From: Frondihabitans sucicola
GTDB taxonomy: Bacteria > Actinomycetota > Actinomycetes > Actinomycetales > Microbacteriaceae
Assembly: GCF_030296615.1 (NCBI RefSeq)
Contig: NZ_AP027732.1
Coordinates: 372,001 to 436,000 of the forward strand
DNA: 64,000 bases
Direction: 5' to 3'
Shown in pieces: positions 37,842 to 46,317 of the stretch (position 1 is its first letter; the number at the start of each line of letters is the position of its first letter). The position numbers and the translations under genes are program-made. Below the pieces are notes generated by a model. It saw only the letters and a list, made by a program, of their open reading frames with translations, searched no databases and had not been told where the DNA came from.

Positions 37842-38435
37842 ATGACCATCACGGATCAGAACACCACCCGCACCTCCGACACCGCCGTGCCGATCGTCGA
37901 CCTGCTCGACGAGCGCTGGAGCCCCCGCTCGTACGACGTCACCGCCACCCTCTCGGACGAGCAGCTCACCGCGCTCCTCGAGGCCGCCCGCTGGGCGCCG
38001 TCCGCCGCCAACCTGCAGCCGCGCCGCTTCATCGTCGGCCGGCGCGGAACCCCGACGTTCGCCACCATCCTCGCCAATCTGATGGGCTTCAACACCGTCT
38101 GGGCCGGCAACGCCGCGGCGCTCGTCGTCGCCGTCGCCGAGACCACGACCGAGGAGGGCGACGTCCGCCGCTGGGCCGAGTACGACCTCGGCGCCGCCAT
38201 GTCGGCCCTCTCCGTCCAGGCGCACGCCGAGGGCCTCCACACGCACCAGATGGGCGGCATCGAAGTCGACGGCCTGCGCGCCGCGTTCGACCTGCCGGAG
38301 CGCCTCGTGCCGGTCACCGTCACCGCGATCGGCGTCGTCGACTCCGCCGACAAGCTGCCCGAGAAGCTGGCCGAGCGCGAGACGCTCCCCCGCACGCGCC
38401 TCCCGATCGACGAGCTGGTTATCGCGCGCGACTGA
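37842..38435 (+). CDS. nitroreductase family protein
   Basis: 197 residues. I chose the ATG at 37842 because AGGAG lies 5 bases upstream. FMN-binding pattern: LLDERWSPRSYD, ARWAPSAANLQPRRFIVG, DLGAAMSALSVQAHAEGLHTHQMGG. NAD(P)H-dependent flavin enzyme that reduces nitro compounds, quinones or similar. Upstream GTATGCGTTCGTAT (37738-37751) is a repeated GTAT pair that may be a regulator site. Flanked on the right by a GC-rich 140-bp stretch with no gene and a MITE-like element. Confidence 0.9.
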   Translation: MTITDQNTTRTSDTAVPIVDLLDERWSPRSYDVTATLSDEQLTALLEAARWAPSAANLQPRRFIVGRRGTPTFATILANLMGFNTVWAGNAAALVVAVAETTTEEGDVRRWAEYDLGAAMSALSVQAHAEGLHTHQMGGIEVDGLRAAFDLPERLVPVTVTAIGVVDSADKLPEKLAERETLPRTRLPIDELVIARD

Positions 38436-38575
38436 GCTGCGGCTTGGATTGCGCGGCTGCGGCGGCGGCTGCGGCCGCGGCCGCTGAGCGGCGGGGCCTG
38501 CTGGCGGCGCGGGTCGCGCCTCCGGCGCAGCCGAGTCGGGGCGGCACGCGACGACGGGCGGGCGACCCGCAGCGC
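38436..38575. other. GC-rich intergenic stretch, no gene seen
   Basis: Low-complexity GCGGCGGCTGCGGCC sequence after the nitroreductase gene. Open frames exist only through lack of stops. Together with the adjoining MITE-like element this makes 300 bp without a gene. Confidence 0.6.
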
Positions 38576-38740
38576 CTAGAGTGTGTCTCCCACGTGGTCG
38601 GAGGTCGTGTGTGGTCTGGTCTCGTGAGCTGCAGGGCGGGTGACGCAGGAGGCCGCCCGCGGCCTTCACGGAATCCGCCGCCGCAGATCGCTCCATCGAG
38701 GGTACACACGACCCGCGGCGAAGTGAGAGACACGCCCTAG
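38576..38740. mobile_element. MITE-like element with terminal inverted repeats
   Basis: Left end AGTGTGTCTCCCACG... (from 38580) and right end ...GAGAGACACGCC (to 38736) are inverted repeats; over the outer 36 bases I count 28 identities, including an exact GGTCGTGTGT block at the same offset in both arms. The element, about 157 bp, is bounded by CTAG on each side (38576-38579 and 38737-38740), which looks like a 4-bp target duplication. No ORF inside. The right CTAG supplies the TAG stop of trpF. IS5-type elements favour such targets, but no parent IS is present here. Confidence 0.65.
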
Positions 38741-39345
38741 GAGCGGGCGGCCGACACGAAGGCGCGGATCGCGTCGGGGCTCTTCACCCCGCGAGACGAT
38801 TCGACGCCGCTCGACACATCGACGCCCGACGGCGCGAGGGTCTTCGTGAGGCGGACGACGTTCTCGGGCGTGAGCCCGCCCGCAAGGATCCACCCCAATG
38901 GCAGCGGCGACCCCGCCAACGTGCTCTCGGCAAACGTCGCGCCGGCCCCGGGGTCTGGGGCGTCGAGAAGCAGGCGCGCCTCGCCGAAGGAGCCGGCGTG
39001 ATCCTGCGATTCCCTGACGAAGGTGTCGGCCGAGATCGCGCGAATCACGGGGAACCCGGCCCGGCGCACCGCCTCGAAGTACGCGGGGTCTTCGTGGCCG
39101 TGGAGTTGCACCGTTCTGACACCGGCCGCTCGGGCCAGGCGCAGGACGTCGTCGAGCGGCTGGTCGCGGAACACCCCGACGGTCTCGACGCCCTCCGGCA
39201 CGCGGGCCACCAACTCGCGGGCGTGCGCCGCGTCGACGAGCCGCGGGCTGCCCGGCGCGAACACGAACCCGGTCGCGTCGGCCCCTGCCGTGACCGCCGC
39301 GTCGAGGGTTTCCGGCGTCGAGAGGCCGCAGATCTTGATCCACAT
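38737..39345 (-). CDS. trpF: phosphoribosylanthranilate isomerase
   Basis: 202 residues from the ATG at 39345. TIM-barrel motifs: MWIKICGLSTPETLDAAV (Cys7 general base), GADATGFVFAPGSPR, VGVFRDQPLDDV, VQLHGHEDPAYFEAV, LLLDAPDPGAGATF (catalytic Asp) and LAGGLTPENV (phosphate loop). Amadori rearrangement in tryptophan synthesis. No other trp gene is nearby. Its stop codon lies within the CTAG at the border of the MITE-like element, so the original 3' end may have been changed by the insertion. Confidence 0.92.
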   Translation of the reverse strand: MWIKICGLSTPETLDAAVTAGADATGFVFAPGSPRLVDAAHARELVARVPEGVETVGVFRDQPLDDVLRLARAAGVRTVQLHGHEDPAYFEAVRRAGFPVIRAISADTFVRESQDHAGSFGEARLLLDAPDPGAGATFAESTLAGSPLPLGWILAGGLTPENVVRLTKTLAPSGVDVSSGVESSRGVKSPDAIRAFVSAARS

Positions 39346-39381
39346 GGGTCTAGTCTCGCGTGCTGCGCGTGCGCGCGCGGT

Positions 39382-39940
39382 GCGGGCGGGCGCTCGCAGG
39401 TGCGGGCGGGTCGACGCCCACCCGCCCACGCCTCCCGCAACCCGCCCACGCGGGGCCAGCGCACGGCTCGACGGGCCACCGGCCGCGCCTGAGCGGAGGG
39501 GGCGTGCGCGGCGTGCGGCGTACGCGTGCGTGTGCGCGGCGTGTGCGCGCGTGCGTGTGCGCGCGTGCACTGCGGGCGGGCCCCCGCAGGCGCGGGCGCC
39601 CTGGCGCCCACGCCGCCCACGCCGCCCGCAACCCGCCCACACGAGGCCAGCGCACGGCTCGACGGGCCACCGGCCGCGCCTGAGCGGAGGGGGCGTGCGC
39701 GGCGTGCGGCGTGCGTGCGTGTGCGCGCGTGCACTGCGGGCGGGCCCCCGCAGGCGCGGGCGCCCCGGCGCCCACCCGCCCGCGCCTCCCGCAACCCGCC
39801 CACGCGGGCCAGCACACGGCTCGACGGGCCACCGGCAGCCTCCGCGCGGTGCGGGCGGGCCCCCGCAGGCGCGGGCGCCCCGGCGCCCACCCGCCCCCGC
39901 CTCCCGCAACCCGCCCACGAGGGCGGGGCAGGGCGGCGCC
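39382..39940. repeat. large imperfect GC-rich tandem repeat array
   Basis: Four copies starting near 39382, 39572, 39736 and 39851 (units of about 190, 164, 115 and 90 bp). Each opens with GCGGGCGGGC-CCGCAGG, has CAACCCGCCCAC in the middle and, in the first three, GGCTCGACGGGCCACCGGC; the first two also carry long GCGTGCGTGTGCGCGC runs. The whole 39346-39975 gap between trpF and clpB is occupied by it. Open frames across it exist on both strands only because stop codons are rare in such DNA. Confidence 0.85.
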
Positions 39941-39975
39941 GGCGCCGGCGCCCCGACAGCAGACCGCCCGGCCGC

Positions 39976-42167
39976 CTACGCGGGCAGGTCGTCGAGGTCG
40001 GCCGGGTCGGGCTCGGCGAGCGCCGACTGCGAGACCACGAGCGACTGCCCGTCGGGGGCGACGTCGACGAGCACGGTGTCTCCGTCGGAGATCGCGCCGC
40101 CGAGCAGGGCCCGGGCGAGGTTGTCGTCGATCTGGCGCTGCATCAGGCGGCGCAGCGGGCGCGCGCCGTAGACCGGGTCGTAGCCGCGATCGGCCAGCCA
40201 GGCGCGGGCGTCGGGCGTGACGGCGAGTTCGAGCCGCCGGTCGGACAGCCGCCGAGCGAGACGATCGACGTAGAGCGAGACGATCTGGCCGAGGTCGTCT
40301 TGCGAGAGCGTCGAGAAGAGCACGATGTCGTCGAGCCGGTTGATGAACTCGGGCTTGAAGGCCTGGCGCACCATGGCGTCGACGGCTTCTTCTTTCTGGG
40401 CCTGCGTGAGCGACTGGTCGCTGAGGAACTGCGAGCCGAGGTTGGACGTCAGGATCAGGATCGTGTTGCGGAAGTCGACCGTTCGGCCCTGACCGTCGGT
40501 CAGACGCCCGTCGTCGAGCACCTGCAGCAGGATGTCGAAGACCTCGGGGTGCGCCTTCTCCACCTCGTCCATCAGCACGACGCTGTAGGGGCGACGGCGC
40601 ACGGCCTCGGTGAGCTGACCGCCGGCCTCGTAGCCGATGTAGCCGGGAGGGGCGCCGACGAGCCGCGAGACGGTGTGCTTCTCGCTGTACTCCGACATGT
40701 CGATGCGGATCATCGCCTTCTCGTCGTCGAAGAGGAACGACGCCAGCGCCTTGGCGAGCTCGGTCTTGCCGACGCCGGTCGGCCCGAGGAAGAGGAACGA
40801 GCCGGTGGGGCGATCAGGATCGCTGATGCCCGCTCGGGTGCGCCGCACGGCTTCGCTCACGGCCTTGACCGCGTCGCGCTGCCCGATGATTCTCTGCCCC
40901 AGCTCCGACTCGAGGTGCAGCAGCTTCTCGGTCTCGCCGGCCATCAGGCGCCCGACGGGGATGCCCGTCCAGGCTGCGACGACCTCGGCGATGTCGGCGT
41001 CGGTGACCTGGTCGTTCACCATCCGCTCGCCGCCGGCCTCGAGGTTCTCGGCGTCGGCCAGCGACTTCTCGATCGCGGGGATCGTCTCGTAGTTGATCTT
41101 GGAGGCGTCTTGGTAGCGGCCCTCGCGCATGGCGCGGTCGAGGTCGATGCGGGCGTCGTTCAGCTTGCCCTTGAGGTCGCCGACGCCCTGGAGCGCCGCC
41201 TTCTCGGCCTGCCAGCGGGCGTTGAGCTGGTCGTATTCGGCCTGGCGCTGCGTGATCTCGGTGCGGAGCGCTTCGAGGCGCTGCTTGGAGGCGTCGTCCT
41301 TCTCCTTCTGGAGCGCGAGCTCTTCGACCTGCAGCCGCACGAGGCCGCGGTAGAGCTGGTCGAGCTCGACGGGAGACGAGTCGATCTCCATCTTGAGGCG
41401 GGAGCCGGCCTCGTCGACGAGGTCGATGGCCTTGTCGGGGAGCTGCCGACCCGAGATGTAACGATTGCTCAGGCTGGCGGCGGCGACGAGCGCGGAGTCG
41501 GCGATCGTGATGCCGTGGTGCGCCTCGTACCGCTCTTTGAGACCGCGCAGGATCGCGACGGTGTCTTCGACGGACGGCTCGCCCACGTAGACCTGCTGGA
41601 ACCGACGCTCGAGCGCGGCGTCTTTCTCGATGAACTGGCGGTACTCGTCGAGCGTGGTCGCCCCGATGAGTCGCAGCTCGCCGCGCGCCAGCATGGGCTT
41701 GAGCATGTTGGCTGCCGCGACGGAGCCTTCGCCACCGCCCGCGCCCATCAGGGTGTGGAGCTCGTCGATGAAGGTGATGACCTGGCCGTCGGAGGCGGTG
41801 ATCTCTTTCAGCACGTCTTTGAGCCGCTCTTCGAACTGCCCGCGGTACATCGCCCCCGCGACGAGCGCGGAGATGTCGAGCGAGATCAGCCGCTTGCCCT
41901 TGAGCGAGTCGGCGACGTCGCCGGCCACGATGCGCTGCGCGAGCCCTCGACGACGGCCGTCTTGCCGACGCCGGGCTCACCGATCAAGACGGGGTTGTTC
42001 TTCGTGCGGCGGGTGAGGACCTGACTCACCCGCCGGATCTCGGTGTCGCGACCGATCACGGGATCGAGCTTGCCGCTCGCCGCGATCGCGGTGAGGTCGA
42101 CGCCGTACTGCTCGAGGGCGCTCTTCTGCTTCTCGTCGGAAGCCGGTGCGCCCTGCATGTTCGCCAT
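39976..42167 (-). CDS. clpB: ClpB-type disaggregase lacking the N-terminal domain, frameshifted
   Basis: About 730 residues. NBD1 Walker A GEPGVGKT near residue 63, Walker [16 protein letters not shown], a coiled-coil middle domain ([19 protein letters not shown]..) and NBD2 with [14 protein letters not shown] and [14 protein letters not shown]; no ClpP-binding IGF loop is seen, as in ClpB. The frame breaks near 41950 ([14 protein letters not shown] restored by one base). The usual 150-residue Clp_N substrate domain is absent: the protein starts about 35 residues before the NBD1 core ([27 protein letters not shown]). AAAGG sits before the ATG, and a HAIR operator is just upstream. Works with DnaK to rescue aggregates. 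Confidence 0.92.
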
Positions 42168-42203
42168 TCGGTGGTGCCTTTCGTGCTACGTGCCTCGAAG
42201 AAA

Positions 42204-42224
42204 CTTGAGTTGACCAGACTCAAG
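42204..42224. promoter_or_regulatory. HAIR element (HspR operator) before clpB
   Basis: CTTGAGT-TGACCAG-ACTCAAG, a perfect match to the HspR-associated inverted repeat CTTGAGT-N7-ACTCAAG, 37 bases before the clpB ATG. It places clpB under the HspR repressor encoded at 51017-51427. Confidence 0.92.
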
Positions 42225-42269
42225 TTTACGCGTCTGCGCCCGTCAATGCCAGACCCTCGGGTGACAGGG

Positions 42270-42298
42270 TTGCTCATTTCTTGTCTAACGTGTAATAT
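42270..42298 (+). promoter_or_regulatory. promoter of the Ig-like secreted protein
   Basis: TTGCTC, 17 bases, TAATAT, inside a markedly AT-rich patch. The start codon is about 60 bases downstream. The -35 lies in GGGTTGCTC, as in the promoter at 24786. Confidence 0.6.
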
Positions 42299-42361
42299 TT
42301 TTGTATCCATTACCTAGCCCAGCCACACGCTGCGCTCCGTACAAGAAAGCACCTCACACTC

Positions 42362-44853
42362 ATGCGAAAAATCCTCAAGGGCGCTGGCGCGTCGGCTCTG
42401 GCCGCCGCCACCGTCGTGACCGGGCTCAGCTTCGGTCCTGCGGCCACTGCCGCACCATCATCGTCTCTCGCAACGTCTCCTGCGTCCGTTCCTGTAAACG
42501 GCACGAAGTTCAAGCTCGTTGTCCCGTCAGCCGCAAAATTCGTCGGCTACACGAAAACCTCAGAATCGGCACGGTGGAACACGTACAACACGCGGGCCGA
42601 AGCGGAAGCGGCGTCGATGACCGCCCGAATCGTGACCGAGGGTGACCATTTCCGAGCGAAGATCGACGATTATTCAGGGAGCGAAGTCTGCCTTACTGCA
42701 TACACCGGTATGTACGACAAGACCCGTCTCCTCGGTGCCGGCGGGGCGTCGTGTTCTAACGAAAGCGGTCTCTTCCGACTCGACTCGCAGGCGCGCATGG
42801 TGTCGAAACTTTACGGGCAGTACGTCACCTCCACTGTCTTCGGCGAAACGAAGAGCCTGGTCATCAGCGCCAGCGGCACGGCTGCCCAATTCACCGGCGT
42901 GAATGCAGGAGTGATGGCCTCCGTCGACAGCGTCGATGTCGTCAACCGAACGGCTCAGATCTCGGGCACGGGGAAGCCGAACTCGTCCGTGGTCATCGGC
43001 GACGACCGAGACACGCCGGTCGGCAGCGACGGCAAATGGAGTGCCAAGCTCGAGAACCTGAACTTCGGCGTCAACACGATCCACCTCGAGAACTGGCTCC
43101 CCGGTAGCACCAAGGCCGACTCCGAGCTGGATCTCAAGGTCGAGCTGAAGGTCACTGACCTGTCGGCCGTCGCCAGCGCCACGAACAACAACGCCGACAA
43201 CGTCACCATCAGCGGCGCCGGCCAGGCCGGTGCCGACGTCACGATCAAGGACGAGTCGGGCAAACCCGTCGCCACGACGACGATCAATGCGTCGACCGGC
43301 CGCTACAGCGCGACCGTCGCAGCCCCGAACGCCGGCGGCGAGCACAAGTTCCAGGTGACGCAGTCCATCAAGGAGTCGATGCCGGCACCAAGCAGGCGCC
43401 GTTCCACTACGGCACCGCCGTCACCGTCACCAAGCCGATCGACGACCTGATCCACCCTGGTGGTCCGATCGACTTCGGCGGCACGGGCGAGGGTGGCGGT
43501 TCCATCAAGATCACCGAGGACGGCAAGCAGGGCGTCGTCGCCACCGGCACCGTCATCGCCAACGGCAACTGGTCGATCAACGGCGTGACCCTCGACGACA
43601 AGGAGCACAAGCTCGTCGTCACGCAGGTCTCCAAGGGCAACAACACCACGACCGCCAAGGTCACCCTGAACGCGGGCGAGACCGGCGTCACCCAGCCGTT
43701 CCAGCTGACGACCCCGAAGGACGGCGCGACGATCGTCTCGCCTGACAACTCCGTCGAGTTCACCGGTCTCGGTACGACGGGCTCCACCGTCGAGATCATG
43801 AACACCTACAACAGCCGCGTCGTCGCCTCGAGCACCGTCGGCTCCGACGGCACCTGGAAGTCCTCCGGCGTCCTCGGCTTCGGCGAGCAGAAGCTCCGCG
43901 CCAAGGTCACCCTGCCCGGCAACGGAATCGAGAACACCTACTTCGCCGTCACCGTGAAGGCTGCAGAGGGTGTCACCCAGCCGTTCGAGGTGAGCAGCCC
44001 CAGCCACAACTCGACCGTGGTCGCCCCGACCAACCTCGTCGACTTCGCCGGCAAGGGCACCACCGACTCGACTGTCGAGATCATCAACACGTACAACGGG
44101 CGAGTCGTCGCCACGACCAAGGTCGCCGACAACGGCACCTGGAAGGTCACCGGCGGCGTCGGCTTCGGCGTGCAGAACCTCAAGGCCGTCACGACCCTCC
44201 CGAGCGGAAGCCAGAGCGAACTGCCGCTGACGATCACCGTCAACGCGACCCAGGGCGTCAGCAAGCCGTTCGCCCTGACCACGCCGAAGAACGGCGACAC
44301 CGTCATCGCCCCGAACAACGAGGTCACGTTCTCCGGCGAGGGCACCACCGGTGCGAAGGTCGAGATCTGGACCGTGAACGGCGGCGCCTCCCGCGTCGTC
44401 GCCGCCGCGACCGTCGGCGAGAACGGCACCTGGACCACGGGCAAGGGCTTCCTCAGCCACCAGGGCTACAACCTCCAGGCGCGCTACAGCATCAACGGCG
44501 GCCAGCCGACGCTGACTCCGTTCAGCATCACCGTGAAGGCCAGCGCGAACGTCATCCAGCCGTTCGCCCTCACCAACCCGAGGGATGGCGACACCGTCGT
44601 CACCCCGAACGGCATGGTCACCTTCAAGGGCGTCGGCGCAGCCGGCGCCAAGGTCGAGATCATCAACGACCTCGGCGGCGCATTCGAGCGAGTCGTCGCA
44701 TCCGGCACCGTCCAGACCGACGGCACCTGGAGCGCGACCGGCGGCCTCAACCCGAACCAGACCTACCCGCTCTGGTACTCGCACACCCCGGGCGCGAACG
44801 GTGGCGCGCAAGCCGACGGCACGTTCACCATCACCACCACCCCCACCAAGTAA
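42362..44853 (+). CDS. secreted Ig-like repeat protein, frameshifted
   Basis: About 830 residues. Sec signal (MRKILKGAGASALAAATVVTG..ATAAP). Residues 40-190 form a beta-rich domain (AARFVGYTKTSES-like, ..GQYVTSTVFGETKSLVIS). Then come Ig-like modules: two shorter ones and four C-terminal copies of about 95 residues, each with QPF.L..P..G..V..P...V.F.G.GTTGSTVEI..TY and VA.GTWK..G. No LPxTG anchor or TM end is seen, so it is released or held noncovalently. One base missing near 43376 (SIKEVDAGTKQAPFHYG). The N-terminal third has lower GC than the repeats. Possible adhesin or matrix protein. Confidence 0.8.
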
Positions 44854-44914
44854 CACCAAGCACCACCAAGCACCACCAAGCACCACCGGCGGGGCCCCCG
44901 CGAGGGGCCCCGCC
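44854..44914 (+). terminator. short tandem repeat and GC hairpin terminator
   Basis: CACCACCAAG is repeated about 3.3 times (44854-44887), followed by a perfect 11-bp hairpin GGCGGGGCCCC-CGCGA-GGGGCCCCGCC (44888-44914). No T-tract. Likely terminates the Ig-like gene. Confidence 0.65.
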
Positions 44915-44964
44915 ACCCCACCCACTTCCCCGCCAGAACCACGACTCCTGGAAAGACACAACCC

Positions 44965-45336
44965 ATGAAGAAGACCCCGCTCCTCGCCGCCGTCCTCGGC
45001 GCGACCGTCATCGCCGCTCTCGCCGGCTGCACCAGCTCCGCCACGACGACCGCCGACAAGACCCCCAAGCCGACTCCCACGAGCAGCGCCACCACCGACG
45101 CCGCCGCTCCCGTCGTCAACAAGTGCGTCGACGGCCAGGCCCTCCTCACGGGCACCGCCACGTCGAACGATCTCGCCAGCGGTTGCGACACCGTCTACGT
45201 CCTGATGAACGACGCCACGATCGACCTCGGCCCGACCAAGAAGCTCGTCTTCGAGGGCACGGGCAACAAAGTCACGCACACCGGCGAGAAGCCCGAGATC
45301 GTCGGCGGCGAGAAGAACACCGTCACCGCGAAGTAG
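44965..45336 (+). CDS. small lipoprotein, DUF3060-like
   Basis: 123 residues. Signal MKKTPLLAAVLGATVIAALAGC with lipobox LAGC, a Thr/Ser/Pro linker, then a small beta domain with two Cys (NKCVDGQALLTG, ASGCDTVYVLMN) and LVFEGTGNKVTHTG, a pattern like the parallel-beta turns of DUF3060 proteins. GGAAAG before the ATG. Sits right behind the Ig-like protein and has its own terminator, so perhaps another surface-exposed partner. Function unknown. Confidence 0.7.
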   Translation: MKKTPLLAAVLGATVIAALAGCTSSATTTADKTPKPTPTSSATTDAAAPVVNKCVDGQALLTGTATSNDLASGCDTVYVLMNDATIDLGPTKKLVFEGTGNKVTHTGEKPEIVGGEKNTVTAK

Positions 45337-45371
45337 CGCTCACCACCTCAGACGGGTGGCCAGACGACAGC

Positions 45372-45402
45372 CGAAGGGCGCCTCCACGCGAGGCGCCCTT
45401 CG
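45372..45402 (+). terminator. hairpin terminator
   Basis: Perfect 13-bp arms CGAAGGGCGCCTC / GAGGCGCCCTTCG with a 5-base loop, 35 bases after the lipoprotein stop. Confidence 0.75.
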
Positions 45403-45477
45403 TGCTCGGGCGAGATGATACTGCGCGAACCGACGACGATGAGAGCGCTCACAGCAATCCTCGCCGATACTGGTCGG

Positions 45478-45921
45478 ATGATCGACGTCGCTCTCGCCCG
45501 AAACCTCCACGACGCAGGACTCCGGTGGCGTCCGGCCACGGGAGACCGGTTCCTCATCGACAGTGCGGCCTTCGAAGACGACGACGGCGACGCCCAGATC
45601 TTCACGATCAGCGAGATGACGATCGAGGCGCACACCTACCCGACCGGAACCGAGCTCGGCTTCAACGGCACCACCGAGTGGGCGCTCGACTCGGTCTCGA
45701 CCGACGACTCGCTGTGGCTCCCCCGCGAAGACCAACTGCGCGACCTGCTCGGCCCGACGTTCCACGCGCTGACCCGAACCGAATCCGGCGACTACGAGGT
45801 CAGCACCACCATCGGCGGCGAGATCCAGCTGTTCACGGCACCGGACGCCGAGAACGCCTACGCCAGCGCGCTCCTCGCCTACATCGACGCGTCGCTCCGC
45901 ATCGAAGAGCGGCTCGAGTGA
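45478..45921 (+). CDS. conserved hypothetical protein
   Basis: 147 residues from the ATG at 45478 (MIDVALARNLHDAGLRWRPATGDRFLI); an earlier ATG at 45415 would add 21 residues of poorer quality. Single small alpha/beta domain, no signal or TM: FTISEMTIEAHTYPTGTELGFNGTTEWALDSV, WLPREDQLRDLLGPTF, YVEVSTTIGGEIQLF-like strand, ENAYASALLAYID. The shape is common among actinobacterial unknowns; I give no function. Confidence 0.7.
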   Translation: MIDVALARNLHDAGLRWRPATGDRFLIDSAAFEDDDGDAQIFTISEMTIEAHTYPTGTELGFNGTTEWALDSVSTDDSLWLPREDQLRDLLGPTFHALTRTESGDYEVSTTIGGEIQLFTAPDAENAYASALLAYIDASLRIEERLE

Positions 45922-46030
45922 GCGCGGTGGAGGGGGCGTCGAGCGACGGCGCAGGCCTCGCGTTCACCCTCGCAACGGTTCGCAACGGCGGCTCCAGCAA
46001 GCTGAGACGAATCTCGCTCTGTGAGAACGC

Positions 46031-46048
46031 CCCGTGAACATTCACGGG
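46031..46048. promoter_or_regulatory. perfect inverted repeat CCCGTGAA-CA-TTCACGGG
   Basis: 8-bp arms with a 2-base centre in the 220-bp gap before the 54-residue ORF at 46143. Candidate operator; otherwise this gap (45922-46142) shows no gene. Confidence 0.45.
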
Positions 46049-46142
46049 AAAGCTTGCACTCTGCGAAAAGCAGGAGAAAACTAACGGAACCTCGGATCAG
46101 GGGCCGTGCGTGACGAAGACGTAACGCTATCGGGAGGCGACC

Positions 46143-46307
46143 ATGTCGGAATCGACCACAGACGACGCAACGCGCCACGAGCGCGAAGAAGAAGAGGTCC
46201 GCGAGGCCCTTCTCGGGGATGCGAGCGAGCGCAACACCGCCTGGCTGTTCGAGCAACTCGGCGAGCCGGGCATCGCGCTGCTGCACGACCGCGACCCGCG
46301 CGACTGA
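46143..46307 (+). CDS. small acidic protein, 54 residues
   Basis: ATG with a strong GGGAGG 5 bases upstream. The product reads MSESTTDDATRHEREEEEVR, then EALLGDASERNTAWLFEQLGEPGIALLHDRDPRD. Charged N-terminal half, amphipathic helix-like C-terminal half. Too short for standard ORF cut-offs, but codon use and the ribosome site are convincing. Ends 10 bases from the convergent methyltransferase gene. Function unknown. Confidence 0.6.
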   Translation: MSESTTDDATRHEREEEEVREALLGDASERNTAWLFEQLGEPGIALLHDRDPRD

Positions 46308-46317
46308 ATCGAGCGCG

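Noticed and set aside
39382..39940. CRISPR-like array
   Set aside because: Units are 90-190 bp, imperfect and without regular spacers; no cas genes in the window.
39526..42024. 832-codon open frame on the + strand opposite clpB
   Set aside because: Same antisense effect, extended through the GC-rich repeat array that has no stops.
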